Origin: Melitaea cinxia
Taxonomy: Eukaryota; Arthropoda; Insecta; Lepidoptera; Nymphalidae
Length of the DNA stretch: 64,000 bases
Reading direction: 5' to 3'
Assembly: GCF_905220565.1 (NCBI RefSeq)
Contig: NC_059422.1
Location: forward strand, 5,658,272 to 5,722,271
Positions within the stretch are counted from its first letter, which is position 1. Every line of letters begins with the position of its first letter. This document shows, in pieces, positions 36,321-47,537 of this stretch. The notes under the pieces were generated by a model. It did no database searches. It had not been told where the DNA came from and saw only the letters and a list, made by a program, of their open reading frames with translations. A program made the translations under genes and the position numbers.

Positions 36321-36860
36321 ATGAGTCGTGTTAATAACTCCTCCTTTGTCAATTAAAAATAAGTATGCATGTATTCACAGTGGAATATAGAACCTTCTCC
36401 TTTCTTTAAGTCAGTTAAAAAGAAACTGGCCACTATCAGTACGTCAAATTTAATTTCAGAACGTCCTCATAAAATGTGACATAATGTAATTTATGACCAG
36501 TCGCTATAGTGCACGATATCAAAGTAATCCCGTGTGCGCTGTGTTCACGGCGACGCTCACACGATACTCTATCAAACAAAACAACAGCACAAGAGTATAT
36601 CGTATGTTTTCAGTGCACGAGACGACCGTCACACCGTTGCGTGTTATTTTTATTTTAATCGCAAAATGAGATTATATATAATATATTTTTATTTTATTAT
36701 AAAATTTTAAATAAGGTTTACATGCTTAATTTTTAGACGGATAGACATTTTATACGTCTTCTTTCTTTTACTTACAAAAAATAAATAATACGTTCCGCAT
36801 TAGGATGGGAATCCTGGAGTCCGAAAACACAATATACAATCCAAACGGCCTGTAGATATA
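36321..36860. other. non-coding; GC-richer patch 36500-36650
   Basis: CCCGTGTGCGCTGTGTTCAC and GAGACGACCGTCACACC stand out in composition. I could not attach a gene or known repeat to them. Confidence 0.35.
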
Positions 36861-36935
36861 TAGATATCCGCATATGTCAAACATAGATACAAATCTATAA
36901 ATTACATACAAATGTTTGTTATATGCGGATATCTA
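36861..36935. repeat. 75-nt inverted repeat (hairpin)
   Basis: TAGATATCCGCATAT at 36861-36875 pairs perfectly with 36921-36935. CAAACA and TGTTTG further in extend the stem. It could be a decayed MITE; nothing shows that it is transcribed. Confidence 0.6.
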
Positions 36936-37484
36936 ACCTACAACCGCTAGGGCATCATCAATTTGGTGATCACTATGTTGTTTTAGGAATAAATTAATGA
37001 TTCATTCACTGGCTAATGAAGAAACTTCGAAAACTGTAACGTTAAACTCAAGAATGCGTGGATTTAACTGAGAGATATCAGCCAGGAACAGATTTATTAC
37101 ACTCATTCGATAAAGACATATGAAAAAATTAAGTATGGCCAAAATAATAGCTACAATTGTATATAATAATTATTTCACTCACATATACTTATACTATTTT
37201 TGAACTGTATAAAATACTAGCTTGTACCCTATGCGCGTTGCTAGGCTTTTTTTTGGTCGTACAAACTCAGAAACCTTTGTGAGCTATGCACAACACTTTG
37301 CTGATGATCATGACATGATCAAATGCATAGTTTACGATTCTATAAAGGACATACAGATAAACATTCATTTTTAGCGGGATAATTTTTAGCGGGAGAAACA
37401 TTCATTATTGAAGGGGGTAGTGACGGCAAAATATAGACTTAAATGTTAACTCAAAGCGTTGCTAATCAAATGTCTTCTATGATA
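36936..37484. other. non-coding
   Basis: No gene seen. A scrap at about 37250-37345 (GTACAAACTCAGAAACC, then TCAAATGCATAGTTTACGATTC) also occurs reversed near 23580-23640. Confidence 0.35.
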
Positions 37485-37885
37485 TTCAAAGTGTTGCAGG
37501 CGCCACAAATAGAAGCGCGTTGCCGACCTTACTCCTGCAGTCGACACCTCAGTAACTTTAACCTCTTTACTCACAACCGGAACGCACCACTATTTGTGAC
37601 CAATATTATTTGAGTATGATCTTCTGTAATGTTGAATTACTTTCCAAATCTTGCTACCCCAGATTTTGAGCAAGTTATTAGGTACCTGATACGCCCTCGG
37701 AGAGCACGTTAAGTGGTCGGTCCTGGTTGTTATCATGTACACCTGATAGCGAACGTTACTCATAGTAGGGAATGTATCCGCCAGCCCTCATTGGAGCAGC
37801 GTGGTGGATTAAGCTCTGATCCTTCTCCTACATGGGGAAAGAGGCCTATGCCCAGTAGTGAGATATTACAAGCTAAAGCGTTGAT
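37485..37885. repeat. family A copy followed by family C copy
   Basis: Bases 37485-37685 are family A (plus). Bases 37690-37885 are family C (minus), with GAGAGCACGTTAAGTGGTCGG and GAGGCCTATGCCCAGTAG. The two overlapping short frames here are repeat-derived. Confidence 0.7.
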
Positions 37886-38599
37886 ACGCCCTACCTCAAT
37901 GTCATATACATCTAGACATTCGCCAAGCCGCAGTGGAATAGCGGGGTGAATCAAGCTTCTACCCTAATCATACATAAAGATAGGGAACTTGGGCAAAGGA
38001 TGTTATAGGCTAAATCTATCAGACAAAGGTATTTTAGTTACTGCAATTTCACTTACTAGGTACTCCTTATCTTCGATTAAGCTTGTGATCCCACTGCTGG
38101 GCGCTAATCTCTGAAAAATAACTCCTTCTATCTTTAATAAAAGCCTTCATGTTACACGTCGGTGTAGACAACTCTAGCGACGCTTGCTAAGTGCATGTAG
38201 GAAGCGAACCTTCAAACACAATTTGCCAGCACTGTGCTAGCTTTCATACCGACCCCGTTTCCCGGCGATTACATTTTTCAAAGGGTATGAGTTATGGCTT
38301 ATAACTAATTTTAATATCACTTTTCATGTCTCGAAATGGGACGTTAGTGTTTTAAAAGTAAAAATAACGCTTTTGTTGATGATAACTACATCTGCAGTTT
38401 TTGAAGTTATACTTCATTTGGCGCATTGGGGAAAAATGATGAGAGTTAATTTTTACAATACCGCACACACCGTAACAAAAAAATCTGGAACCTGTAGTTA
38501 GCTAGTTAACGAAGAAGAAGTTAGCAACATGAAGTTAGCTAGCCAATGAGGTATAACTTCTTACGTGCGTACATAAGTACACTCATATATTTTTTAAAA
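37886..38599. other. non-coding
   Basis: No gene seen. Scattered scraps resemble the SINEs above. Confidence 0.35.
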
Positions 38600-38765
38600 G
38601 ACTGACTCTTTCTATTCGATTCTTCTCTGTAGAATCTACGTTTTGAATCGGTGGTACCTTCCTGTGAGTCATGTGTTATAATTTATATAAATTCATATAA
38701 TTTTAATTTGCAAAATGACAATTTGAAGTGATTTTGAAGCCTACTTGAATAAATTAATTTCAAAT
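38600..38765 (+). repeat. family G LINE tail
   Basis: CGATTCTTCTCTGTAGAATC, CGGTGGTACCTTCC and CTACTTGAATAAA read in the sense of the LINE tail. Confidence 0.65.
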
Positions 38766-39304
38766 CTTTATTTTGATGGTGTTACCTTATTGTATTTTTA
38801 TTTATCCTTGCATTCTTTTACGCAATTTTATCTACTTTTTAACTGACTTCAAAAAAGGAGGAGGTTACTCAATTCGACCGTATAAATATATATATTTACG
38901 TTTGATTACGTTTTCTTTACGTACAATTAATACATTACTATCGTACATATACAAACTTAAATCTATCATTTTAATATCACTTTTTAATCTGTACAAATTA
39001 AAAGGAATCGCAAAATTTGTTGCTAAGCGCTAAACTCCAAAACTTCTGGACCGATTAGGAAACCTTTTTTAAAAGTTTGGCACACGTTGTGAAAGTTTCT
39101 TAGAGAAGGAACATTAATTAAGAAAATTGCGCAGAAAATTGTAAAATTTCAGAAAAAGTAAAGGTTAATTAAATTTCATGAGTTTGAGCGTTATCAAGAC
39201 AGGCCACATCTGTTGGGTCTAGTAACTAATTAACCAACCATCGTCACTTCAGAGAGCACCAGAACTTTACAGGTAAAGGCAGACTATTCCATAATTTAAT
39301 AGCC
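38766..39304. other. non-coding with family F fragment
   Basis: Bases 39017-39190 resemble family F (TTGTTGCTAAGCGCTAAACTC). The 86-codon frame at 38773-39033 has no recognisable domain. Confidence 0.4.
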
Positions 39305-39575
39305 TAAACCCCCCTAGTCTTTTCCCGTGGCGGTAAGAGGCGACTAAGGGATAACACAGTTCCACTACCACCTTGGAACTTATAAAGCACTCAAAACACA
39401 CAGGCCAAGGATGGGCAGCAGCGTCTTCGGTGCGACAAAGCCAGCCCTGCGGTCACCAATCCGCCTGCCTAGCGTGGTGACTATGGGCAACACACATGAG
39501 TTCACGCCATTTTTTGGCGCGAACTTGTGGAGACCTATGTCCAACAGTCAGTGGACTGCGATCGGCTGAAGTGAA
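39305..39575 (+). repeat. LINE 3' tail, family B
   Basis: CCCGTGGCGGTAAGAGGCGA, CACCTTGGAACTTATAAAGC and GGAGACCTATGTCCAACAG. Confidence 0.8.
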
Positions 39576-39825
39576 TAGCTTAAACAATTAGTAGTCAAAA
39601 TAGTAATAATGATACTATTTGTATCATTATAGGGCTACCGTGATAAATTGTTATTTTGCGATCATGCCTGGACTGCCTTCAGCTTGATTATATAAAGGTC
39701 TATATTAATTATATTGATATCTGTATTTATGTGGTAGTGAGAAGAATTACAATGAGTAATTGAATAAATAAAAATTGAAAAAAGTGTGTGTGCGATGAGC
39801 CAAAAGAAGTTTTCACTTCGAAAAT
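39576..39825. other. non-coding
   Basis: AT-rich spacer. Confidence 0.3.
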
Positions 39826-40100
39826 TGGTATTCTGTAAAGTCGGTTTATGGACTATAGTTTTACGAGATAACGTCATAACGAAGCATTGATGAAAAATTG
39901 CATAGTTTTATGAATTGAATTGAATTATTATCACTGAATTATTTCGAACTGCTGGCTCTGACGTCATGCGAGAAATAAGTTAAATGTGTCGCAAGCCAAC
40001 ACTTTGGCCGAGTGTGCCTCTCTCGCTTGTTCTGCGCTCTCTCTTGCACTCTCAGGCTCAGGTGGAACGTGACACTTTTTCGTCCGTGGAACATACATAC
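39826..40100 (+). repeat. family J repeat, second copy
   Basis: CTGTAAAGTCGGTTTATGG, GATGAAAAATTGCATAG, TCGAACTGCTGGCTCTGACG and GGAACGTGACACTTTTTCG parallel 4561-4870. Confidence 0.65.
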
Positions 40101-40380
40101 GGTACATATACCAAAATATCATTTTTTACAATTTTTGTCTGTTGTCTGTTTGTTCCGGCTAATCTTTGAGATGGCTGGACCGATTTTAACGGCACTTTTA
40201 CTGGCAGATAGCTGATGTAATAAGGAGTAACAATAGACTACTTTTATTTCAGAAATTTATTTATTTTATAATTCTGCGAACTGAACAATAACTTTTTTGT
40301 TAAATTTCACGTGGACTAGTTTTTTTTATCAATTTATCAAAATTTGAATATATCATAGACAATAAATCTATTTCTATGAG
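40101..40380. other. non-coding, repeat-like
   Basis: CTTTGAGATGGCTGGACCG and CTGATGTAATAAGGAGTAAC resemble a common dispersed lepidopteran repeat. No host exon seen. Confidence 0.35.
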
Positions 40381-40489
40381 CAAGTTAGCGATTTATCGTC
40401 TGTTTTCCATCGCCACCTTCAAATTTGGTCAAATCTATGTCAAATCAAACAATCAAAATTAAAAAAATACACAAACGTCATACATAGTG

Positions 40490-40537
40490 TGCTACAATCA
40501 TCTCTTTGTTAAATCATCACCAAATTAATCACTAAAC
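40490..40537 (+). promoter_or_regulatory. candidate TSS and 5' untranslated exon of TMA7
   Basis: A donor AAAC|GTAAGT ends a possible leader exon at 40537, matching the acceptor TTTTCAG placed directly before the TMA7 ATG. Upstream, ATCATCTCTTTGTT resembles a TCT (polypyrimidine) initiator, which in insects marks ribosomal and translation genes. The exact start is inferred. Confidence 0.5.
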
Positions 40538-41475
40538 GTAAGTAATTTTACTTTTAATATTAAAATTTTAGCTTTTACTATTTTTCTAAAAAGTTTTCAT
40601 GATATGTTTTATTCGTGAACGTAATGATATAGGTTATCTCAAAAAAACATCAGCATTCGTTCAGACCGACGCATTGTAAGTCACTTACGTCGTTTAAAGC
40701 CGAATGCGAGATTAATATGATAATATTTTGATTTATATTATACGAGTAACACTCAAAATATATCATAACATTTCAGCCCTAATATTATAAATACGAAAAA
40801 GTTGAGATGGATGTTCGTTATTTTATTACGACAGGATGGCTCTATGAGTCTGGATAAAATTTGCTACAGAGATGAGATGTCAGTGTTCCATACTTAGATT
40901 AAGCTGTAAAAATTTTCATATCAAATTAATCAATATTAAAACTGGCAAGAAATATATAAATGGGATATTATTGGACCAGAAATGCTTACGAATTTTCAAA
41001 CCACATTGATCGAGACAGGCACGCGGGTTTTAGGTATAAATAGCTTAGTTTTCAGAAATTTTGTTGCCATTCACTATGGAGCATGTCACTGGAAAAGAGC
41101 TCGCATTCTGTTTAAAGGTTTATTACAAAAATGGACAGTCAAGCGCGATTGCGTGCATGATTTTTAATCTAGGTATAGTTTAGATGACCTAAACCAATGT
41201 CCTAGTGAAAGCATGATCACGACTTGAGTAAACAACTTTGAGTCTACGGGTTCAACACTAGGTCTAAAACTGAAAATAGATTATTAATTATATTACATAC
41301 AGAGAAAAGTTTAAGTACAGTTAGGAAGTCTTGCTAGCGCTAGAGCGCTAAGGGCCGGGGATTTTTTTTCTATTAGATGTCTGATGACAATTGAGACCGA
41401 CAGTTTAACATCTCGGAGGAATAGTGGAAAGACTCACAAAGAAAATTTGATATCAATAATTTTTAAAATTTTCAG

Positions 41476-41598
41476 ATGTCTGGCCGTGAAGGAGGTAAAA
41501 AGAAGCCGCTAAAGGCACCGAAGAAAGCGTCCAGAGAACTAGACGATGATGACCTAGCACTAAAACAAAAACTAAAGGAACAACAGAAAGCATTAGAA
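41476..41598 (+). CDS. Tma7: TMA7 coding exon 1
   Basis: Forty-one codons, from MSGREGG to QKALE. The upstream acceptor ATTTTCAG touches the ATG. The donor GAA|GTAAGT is at 41599. Confidence 0.95.
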
Positions 41599-42452
41599 GT
41601 AAGTTAGGACACTAACTGCCTTTGTTATTTCATGTACACAGTGTATATTTCATATATGTTATCTTATAAGTTTTTACTGTGCTTATTTCAATGATTCTTT
41701 TTTTGAATGAAAGCTGGTGCTTGATATGTGGTCCTGCTTAAATTTGACCGAGATATGAGTATTATTGGGGCTATCTCTAATAATGCATATTTAATTGTCT
41801 AATTTTTGGATTACCTATGTTGTATTACATGTCGATATAAATTGAAGTTGGTATGATTTTGTGTTCGAGCCTACACATTTTTGTTACTAACCACACAACA
41901 ACTTAATACAATACATTTAAAATTCATTTGTATTTACTTGTTGTACGGCTTGTTCATAAAATTTCAGAGATATTCAAAAATATTTTTTTTATTTGAACTT
42001 TGTTTTAAAAATTTGTTAATTTTAATATTTACTTATTATAGCTACACTGCTATGAAATTTTGAAAAGAAATAATTAGCCATGAGTTACACGATGTGTACA
42101 TGTTATAAAAACTATTTACCCCAATCTAAATATAAACAAAAACAATCAAAAACCACTTTATTCAAACGAGCTTCGAGCACATTCGAATTGTCATTTTACA
42201 AATTCATTCTATCATGCCCTTCAACATTACACATATTTCATGTATATTTAAATTATTAAATATTTATTTGTATATAAAAAAAAATCATTTTTATATAAAT
42301 ATTCGAATTTATTTATTACATTTTTTATAAAATATTGTTGTCAAATTTTGAATAAAATCTTTTTTTTTTTTTCGTTTCAGGAAGCAAAGGCCAAAGCTTC
42401 ACAGAAAGGTCCTCTTGTTAGTGGTGGCATTAAAAAGTCTGGCAAAAAGTAA
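41476..42452 (+). CDS. Tma7: TMA7, translation machinery-associated protein 7
   Basis: The gene encodes a 64-residue, very basic protein in two coding exons (41476-41598, then 42381-42452), joined in phase 0. The N-terminus MSGREGGKKKPLKAPKK and the C-terminus SGGIKKSGKK with the central KQKLKEQQKALEEAKAKA helix match TMA7 (CCDC72), whose usual length is also 64. In yeast the protein associates with ribosomes and affects translation; its fly or moth role is little known. The start is fixed by the family N-terminus and by an acceptor ending exactly at the ATG. The 781-bp intron holds a family G fragment at about 42130-42230. AATAAA signals lie at 42574 and 42690. Confidence 0.96.
42381..42452 (+). 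CDS. Tma7: TMA7 coding exon 2
   Basis: Twenty-three codons plus TAA, after the acceptor CGTTTCAG. Encodes EAKAKASQKGPLVSGGIKKS and the final GKK. Confidence 0.95.
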   Translation, partial: EAKAKASQKGPLVSGGIKKSGKK

Positions 42453-42573
42453 CAAAATGTTGTTCCATTTATTGTATATTTATTTATAGGTTAAAATTAT
42501 TGTATAAGAACATTAAAGAATCTTACTTTTTTCTTTTTGCTATTTACTTTTCAACAACACCATGCCATTTGAA

Positions 42574-42695
42574 AATAAAACTATGTCGCAAACAGATTTT
42601 TAAGTAATAATCGCACTGCCAATGTAGTGCCTCTTGCAGTTGTAAATTTTGCATTTGAACATTTATATTATGTATAATTATTGTTTTTAAATAAA
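42574..42695 (+). terminator. TMA7 poly-A signals
   Basis: AATAAA at 42574-42579 and at 42690-42695; the second is followed by a GT/T-rich stretch (GTTCGGTTTGTTACTTTTTT). Confidence 0.7.
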
Positions 42696-42934
42696 TGTGT
42701 CAAAGTTCGGTTTGTTACTTTTTTTCGTCATTCCGTTTTATTAAAATTATTTTTTGAGTAGGTACCAGTTACGTAATTTTTTCATAGGCTGTAAGGTCCA
42801 ATGCCTTTGCCATTGTAATATTTTTTTTTTACGGAAAAAATGTAGAGAATAAAATATCTTCCCTCCTAAATTGTTTTTAATAATCACTTAATAGTTCACG
42901 GGTTTTTAAAAACATTAAAACACTAATAAAGTTA

Positions 42935-42985
42935 ATGTTTCTTATAAAGAACTTCGTAAATAAAATTTGGAACGATACTTGGAAA
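42935..42985 (+). CDS. unrecognised gene, exon 1
   Basis: Seventeen codons, MFLIKNFVNKIWNDTWK, ending at a strong donor AAA|GTAAGTAT in phase 0. The short exon rests on splice consistency only. Confidence 0.65.
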
Positions 42986-45900
42986 GTAAGTATTTAATTT
43001 AATTGAATTTATTACATGTAAACTTATTTTAAACGTAAACCCACAATGAACAAAATAATCGTTATTTAGTCTAATGAAGATGCGTTAGTGTTGCAGATTC
43101 GTGACAATCATATGTGGTACCCCTTAAAAGTTTTTGTCCTAATCTAGGCGTTTGTGCTTGTGTATTGTAATGTTCCGAACCACTAACATACGAGTAAATT
43201 CGAATGGGAATATTATTCACTATTAGTGTTATTTATTACATTAATACATCATTTAAAAGTAAACTCGACTCATTACTTATATTTAACACTAACTCAATCA
43301 AAGAACAAACTATTCAGTTTTATAATTATAGTAGTTTATTATAAAAAGTTAAACTATATATCTCATTATACCAATTCTAATATCATAAAGAAACGATTTT
43401 TATTTTTGAATCTTTTTTGTGGATAGGTAAACTCAATCTCACTCGACAGATTTTAAAAATTCTTTTACTAAAGAGAATGCTTCCATCACTATTATCAATA
43501 ATATAGGTTATATTTTAACAGAATAAAACGGAATAGTCAAAATATTCTAATACACGTGAGCGGATAGTTAGTTTCTTATATAATTACTACTTACATGTAT
43601 TTATAATACAAATAAACTAGCTGACCCCGCAAACGCTTTTTTGCCATATATTTATTTATTTATTAAGGACAACCAACAGAAGATACAATATAAATGTTTT
43701 AATACATACTTAATAGGTAAACAATGATGATTGTACTTCTTTTTATAGGTAGTCACTACATGCTATACTGCTCAGTGTAAATTAAATTTAATATAAAAAA
43801 ATCACAAATATATGTTATTAACCCTCTTAATCCCCCTTACAACTTAGGAGTATGAAAAATAGATGTTAGCCGATTCTCAGACCTACCCGGCATACAAAAT
43901 TTCTTAAAAATTGGTCCTGTCGTTTCGGAGGAGTAACGTAACTAACATTGTGACACGAGAATTTTGTATATATAAAATAAACTTTATATTTATTTTTTAG
44001 ATGAGCTCCAGTATTAGTCAACAGCAAAATACATACATCACTAATGAAACTCACAGAGATTACAAAGAAATAACCATGCTTGAACAAGACTTAATAACAT
44101 TGAATAATAACGATTTTAATATTGAAAATAAAACAAGCGAATCCTTAGAACGTAATAATGTTAATGATGATACAGAAAAAAATGTTAATATTCAATGTAA
44201 AATATACGAAACTGGTACAAAATATCCTTTACTCACACTTGAAGATGCATTAGTAGATAGTACAGCATTAAGTTTAAAAGAATTTGATAAAATTCTTGAT
44301 AAACATAATAATATCTCAGATACAATAGATCCAATAAGTTTTGATGACTTCCATTTAATTATAAATGATGCTGAATCTAATGTTTTAAATGTAGAAGAAG
44401 AAAACAACATTATTCTTGATAAACAAAATTTAAGAGATGCAGATATTTTGAATGGTAACTTATATAAGAATACTAATAGCAAACCAGACGACAATATGAA
44501 AATCCTTGTTGAGAACAAAACAGAACCAGAGTTTATAGATATAAGTAATATAACTCTAGACAATAGTTCTAATATTAGCAAAATTGATACTGATGTAGAT
44601 GAACCTGCAATACCCGCTACAGCTACATATACAATTTTATCTAACAGTAAAATTAAAAGCAAATTGGAAGTAAACAAACCTACAACATTTATTAAAGTTA
44701 CAGACAACGTCTCAAGTAACATCGAAAGCTGCATCGATTCTAAACATAACCATGCTGTCAATATTATAGACAAAGAAAAAATACTTAATAAAAGTATCTT
44801 CATAAATAGTAAAGCAATTAACTTCAATATTGATAAAAATGAAATTAATAATAATATAAATTCTTCTAATATTAAGAGACTTGTTCCAAATGAAAATAGT
44901 CAATTTAGAGCCATTCTACTTGAACATAAAGATAATGGTAAAAATTATTTTAAAGAATCTGCAAAAAATAATTTAACAGTAATAGAAATTTTGAGTTCTG
45001 ACGACGAAGATTCTAATAATATTGATACAGGCGATATACTATCAATAAGTACATGTGAAGATCTAAAAGAAAAAAGTTTAGATCAAAATGATTCAGACTG
45101 TAGCGGTTACCATTCGTCTGATTTCGAATTTATTGATGAGGAAGAAGCTAAGAAATTTGGATATTTCAGTAAAAAAATTGAAACAAAAGAACCAAATTTA
45201 GATGATTTTATAATTAATGATTATTTTGATACGCTATTTCCAAAGGATGAACAAAATAACGATAAAGGCAACCATGTGATACCAGAGGGCGATAATTTTG
45301 TAAATCTATTTAATCAAAATTCTATACGTTCATTCAATTATAATGTAGAAATCAAATCTGTTACTACAGAAGTGTCTATGAAGACAAACTTTGAGTCCAT
45401 TGGGTTTGATATGCCGAGGTATCGAGAAAATCCAGAATTGGAAGCGTGTAAGTTATTAATAAATGCTACTAACTGCTGTTTTTAATACATGATATTAGCG
45501 TTAATTGTAATGAAATCATTAATAATCAATAAGTAACACAGGAACTTCTAAAATCTAAATTTCTAAAGTAATTGACCTCAACTCATTTCTTCCTTAGGTG
45601 ACAAAAGGGCTGGTAAATTTATTCAAGAGTCGAAATTGCGGTTCAAAGGGAAAATGCTGCCAGTTTTCATGGCGTAAAATTTCAACCAAATATAATTTAT
45701 ACCAAAAACATTTCTAAACTATTAGATTTTAAAATTAATGAGAGAACAACGAGACTGTTGTGTAGATGCAGTACTCGTTTAGGGTGTTCAAAGTCGAATT
45801 GTCGCCACAATGTCGATAAAAACGCCATTAAAACTTAAAACTCAAGTTCTAAAACAGATGAATTACTAGAATTTGTTATCTTGTACCTTACATGCAAAAA

Positions 45901-46074
45901 AATGTTTCCTAAAACAGATTATAATTTATAGGTATGTTTACATAAGTTTATATTTAGCCGTTATTAATTTTTTATTTTTTCTTTTTAACAGTCAGACAAG
46001 ACGCTTATGATTCTGCAAGAAAAATAAAGATGATGTATCCACAAGAAAATAAACGGCGTCGTCGACAATATTGA
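42935..46074 (+). CDS. unrecognised Asn-rich nuclear-type protein, three exons
   Basis: The exons 42935-42985, 44001-45447 and 45992-46074 join in frame to give 526 residues. I do not recognise the family. The protein is rich in Asn, Asp, Ser and Ile and is probably largely disordered. Residues 344-354 read VIEILSSDDED, a textbook SUMO-interaction motif followed by CK2-type acidic serines. SGYHSSDFEFIDEEEAKKFG at about residues 387-406 looks like a short conserved patch. The C-terminus ENKRRRRQY could be a nuclear signal. No membrane segment is seen. The first exon encodes only MFLIKNFVNKIWNDTWK. The second exon itself begins with ATG, so an alternative start there cannot be excluded. The gene starts about 240 bp after the TMA7 poly-A signal, in the same direction. 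Confidence 0.82.
42986..44000 (+). repeat. intron with family E repeat
   Basis: Intron 1 of the unrecognised gene. Bases 43615-43985 are a plus-strand family E copy (CTGACCCCGCAAACGC, TCAGACCTACCCGGCATAC, CGTTTCGGAGGAGTAACG), ending about 15 bp before the acceptor. Confidence 0.7.
44001..45447 (+). CDS. unrecognised gene, exon 2
   Basis: Main exon of 1447 bp. The acceptor TATTTTTTAG touches its first codon, ATG. The donor GCGT|GTAAGT ends it at 45447. The open frame runs on to 45485, but the donor lies before the stop and the next exon restores a sensible basic C-terminus. Its acceptor lies just after a family E repeat (43615-43985). Confidence 0.88.
45992..46074 (+). CDS. unrecognised gene, exon 3
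   Basis: After the acceptor CTTTTTAACAG, the split codon gives F, then RQDAYDSARKIKMMYPQEN and KRRRRQY before TGA. A variant poly-A hexamer AATACA lies at 46126. Confidence 0.78.
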
Positions 46075-46543
46075 AACTTTGAATTGATTGAAACTCGAAT
46101 TTAAACTTTATAAATTCTTAATTTTAATACATTTTTTACTTTACTTAATATGTTTATTTTATTAGTTTTACACCTATAATAGTAACAACTATTAATACCA
46201 CTATTATAGTATTAAATACTATTAAAGGCAAGAAAGTTAGAAAATGTGTTCAAAATATCAAAATACACCATTTAAAAGTTACATACGGTTGCTACATAAA
46301 AAAACTAGAGCTTGTACAGTAAGCAGTGACTAATATAAAGCCATTGCACAGCGTTCAATTAAACATATTTACAAGTTATACAGAATTACGTTAATCCAGT
46401 GCTTTTTCAACACAAAACCTAACTTTAAAGCTATTACACAAAAGATTCACACGTTTATACATACAGTTGCTAAATAAAAACCAAAGCTTAAACTGCAAGT
46501 AATGATTATTATAATAATAAATTGCTTAATACACACAACAGCT
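46075..46543. other. intergenic, no gene
   Basis: The 3' flank of the unrecognised gene. A small palindrome around CTATTAATACCACTATTATAG lies near 46190. Nothing else seen. Confidence 0.4.
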
Positions 46544-46830
46544 TTAAGAAATCGCATCAAACCAGTGCCTTGTCATAGTTCTATTTAGAACATCGACTGA
46601 TGTATTAAATAAATCAAAATCAAGTTCTGGAATATCATTCAAAGTATTAATTTCTTTAGAGGTTCTAATTATGAAAGCATTTTTGCGGTAATTAGTGCTA
46701 CTAAATGGAGTATACAAGAGAGATGGAATTCTTGTGGACCTTGTAGGGACTTTCAGATATATTTTCGATAAAAGTAGGGGAGAATCTATTTCGACGATAA
46801 ATAAAATATAAATCTGTAATATAAGCATAA
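46544..46830 (-). pseudogene. LINE reverse-transcriptase C-terminus
   Basis: The minus-strand translation LKVPTRSTRIPSLLYTPFSS, then TNYRKNAFIIRT and LDFDLFNTSVDVLNR, has the look of the C-terminal end of Jockey/R1-type polyproteins. The longer open frame upstream (to 47140) does not look like RT and is chance. No catalytic region remains. Confidence 0.7.
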
Positions 46831-47109
46831 GTGCCAATACACAAGGTACACTGAGTTTATGTGCATGCGTATGTCTATGTGTAGGTATTGTAATGCAAAC
46901 TGACTTTTTTAAGTAAAACTCCTTTACGCACGTTGGACTTGGGCAGTAAGCTGGTGAATGCGTGACGAGAGCGTTACGAAAAATGTGATCGGGCGAAACG
47001 AACGGAAGTTCAGAGGGAGATATATTAGTGAAGATAGAGAGAGTTGCGTTAAGTTTTACTTCAGTCGGGTGGTCCATAAAGCACACTCGTTTTCTTTTTT
47101 CGTAATATG

Positions 47110-47335
47110 CAACTAGGCAACAACCAAGCGTGCGGCTCACCCAATGGTACGCGATTACCGTAGCTTATAGACGTCTGCAACACCAAAAGCTTTGCAAGCT
47201 TTGCCGACCCTGTCCAGGAGCTCTATAAATACTTATTCAGCTATGAACTTCTGTAAGGTCGAAGTTCCCAGTCGGGCTGCTCCAGATTTTGAGCATAGGG
47301 ATATTTTCTGCTGTAGCCTACCTTAGTTCAGTGAC
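47110..47335 (+). repeat. dispersed repeat family A
   Basis: CAACCAAGCGTGCGGCTCACC, GCAACACCAAAAGC, CTTCTGTAAGGTCGAAGTTC and GTCGGGCTGCTCCAGATTTT. Confidence 0.7.
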
Positions 47336-47537
47336 AGAAATAATTTGGTTTAAATTTAATATTAGTTGGTCGCTGGTCGTTGGTAGTTGGTCGGTGGTTC
47401 TGTATCTAACAATATCTGTTATTTTATTTAACAATATCTGTTATTTTATCAAACAATATTTGAACTAATTAGAGAATGCAATATCCCAAGAAAAAGACAA
47501 TACTTTAATTTCAATTACGTAATCTAATTTAAAACAA
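47336..47537. other. spacer with short tandem blocks
   Basis: GTTGGTCG-type and AACAATATCTGTTATTTTAT blocks are repeated. No gene. Confidence 0.4.

Noticed and set aside
44192..44827. Long minus-strand frame (about 211 codons) opposite the unrecognised gene
   Set aside because: It is the antisense shadow of the AT-rich, Asn-rich exon; the Leu/Ile-rich translation is what reversed Asn/Asp codons give.
46831..47140. Upstream part of a 198-codon minus-strand frame
   Set aside because: Only the last 70-95 codons look like a reverse-transcriptase end; the rest has no family features and is probably chance.
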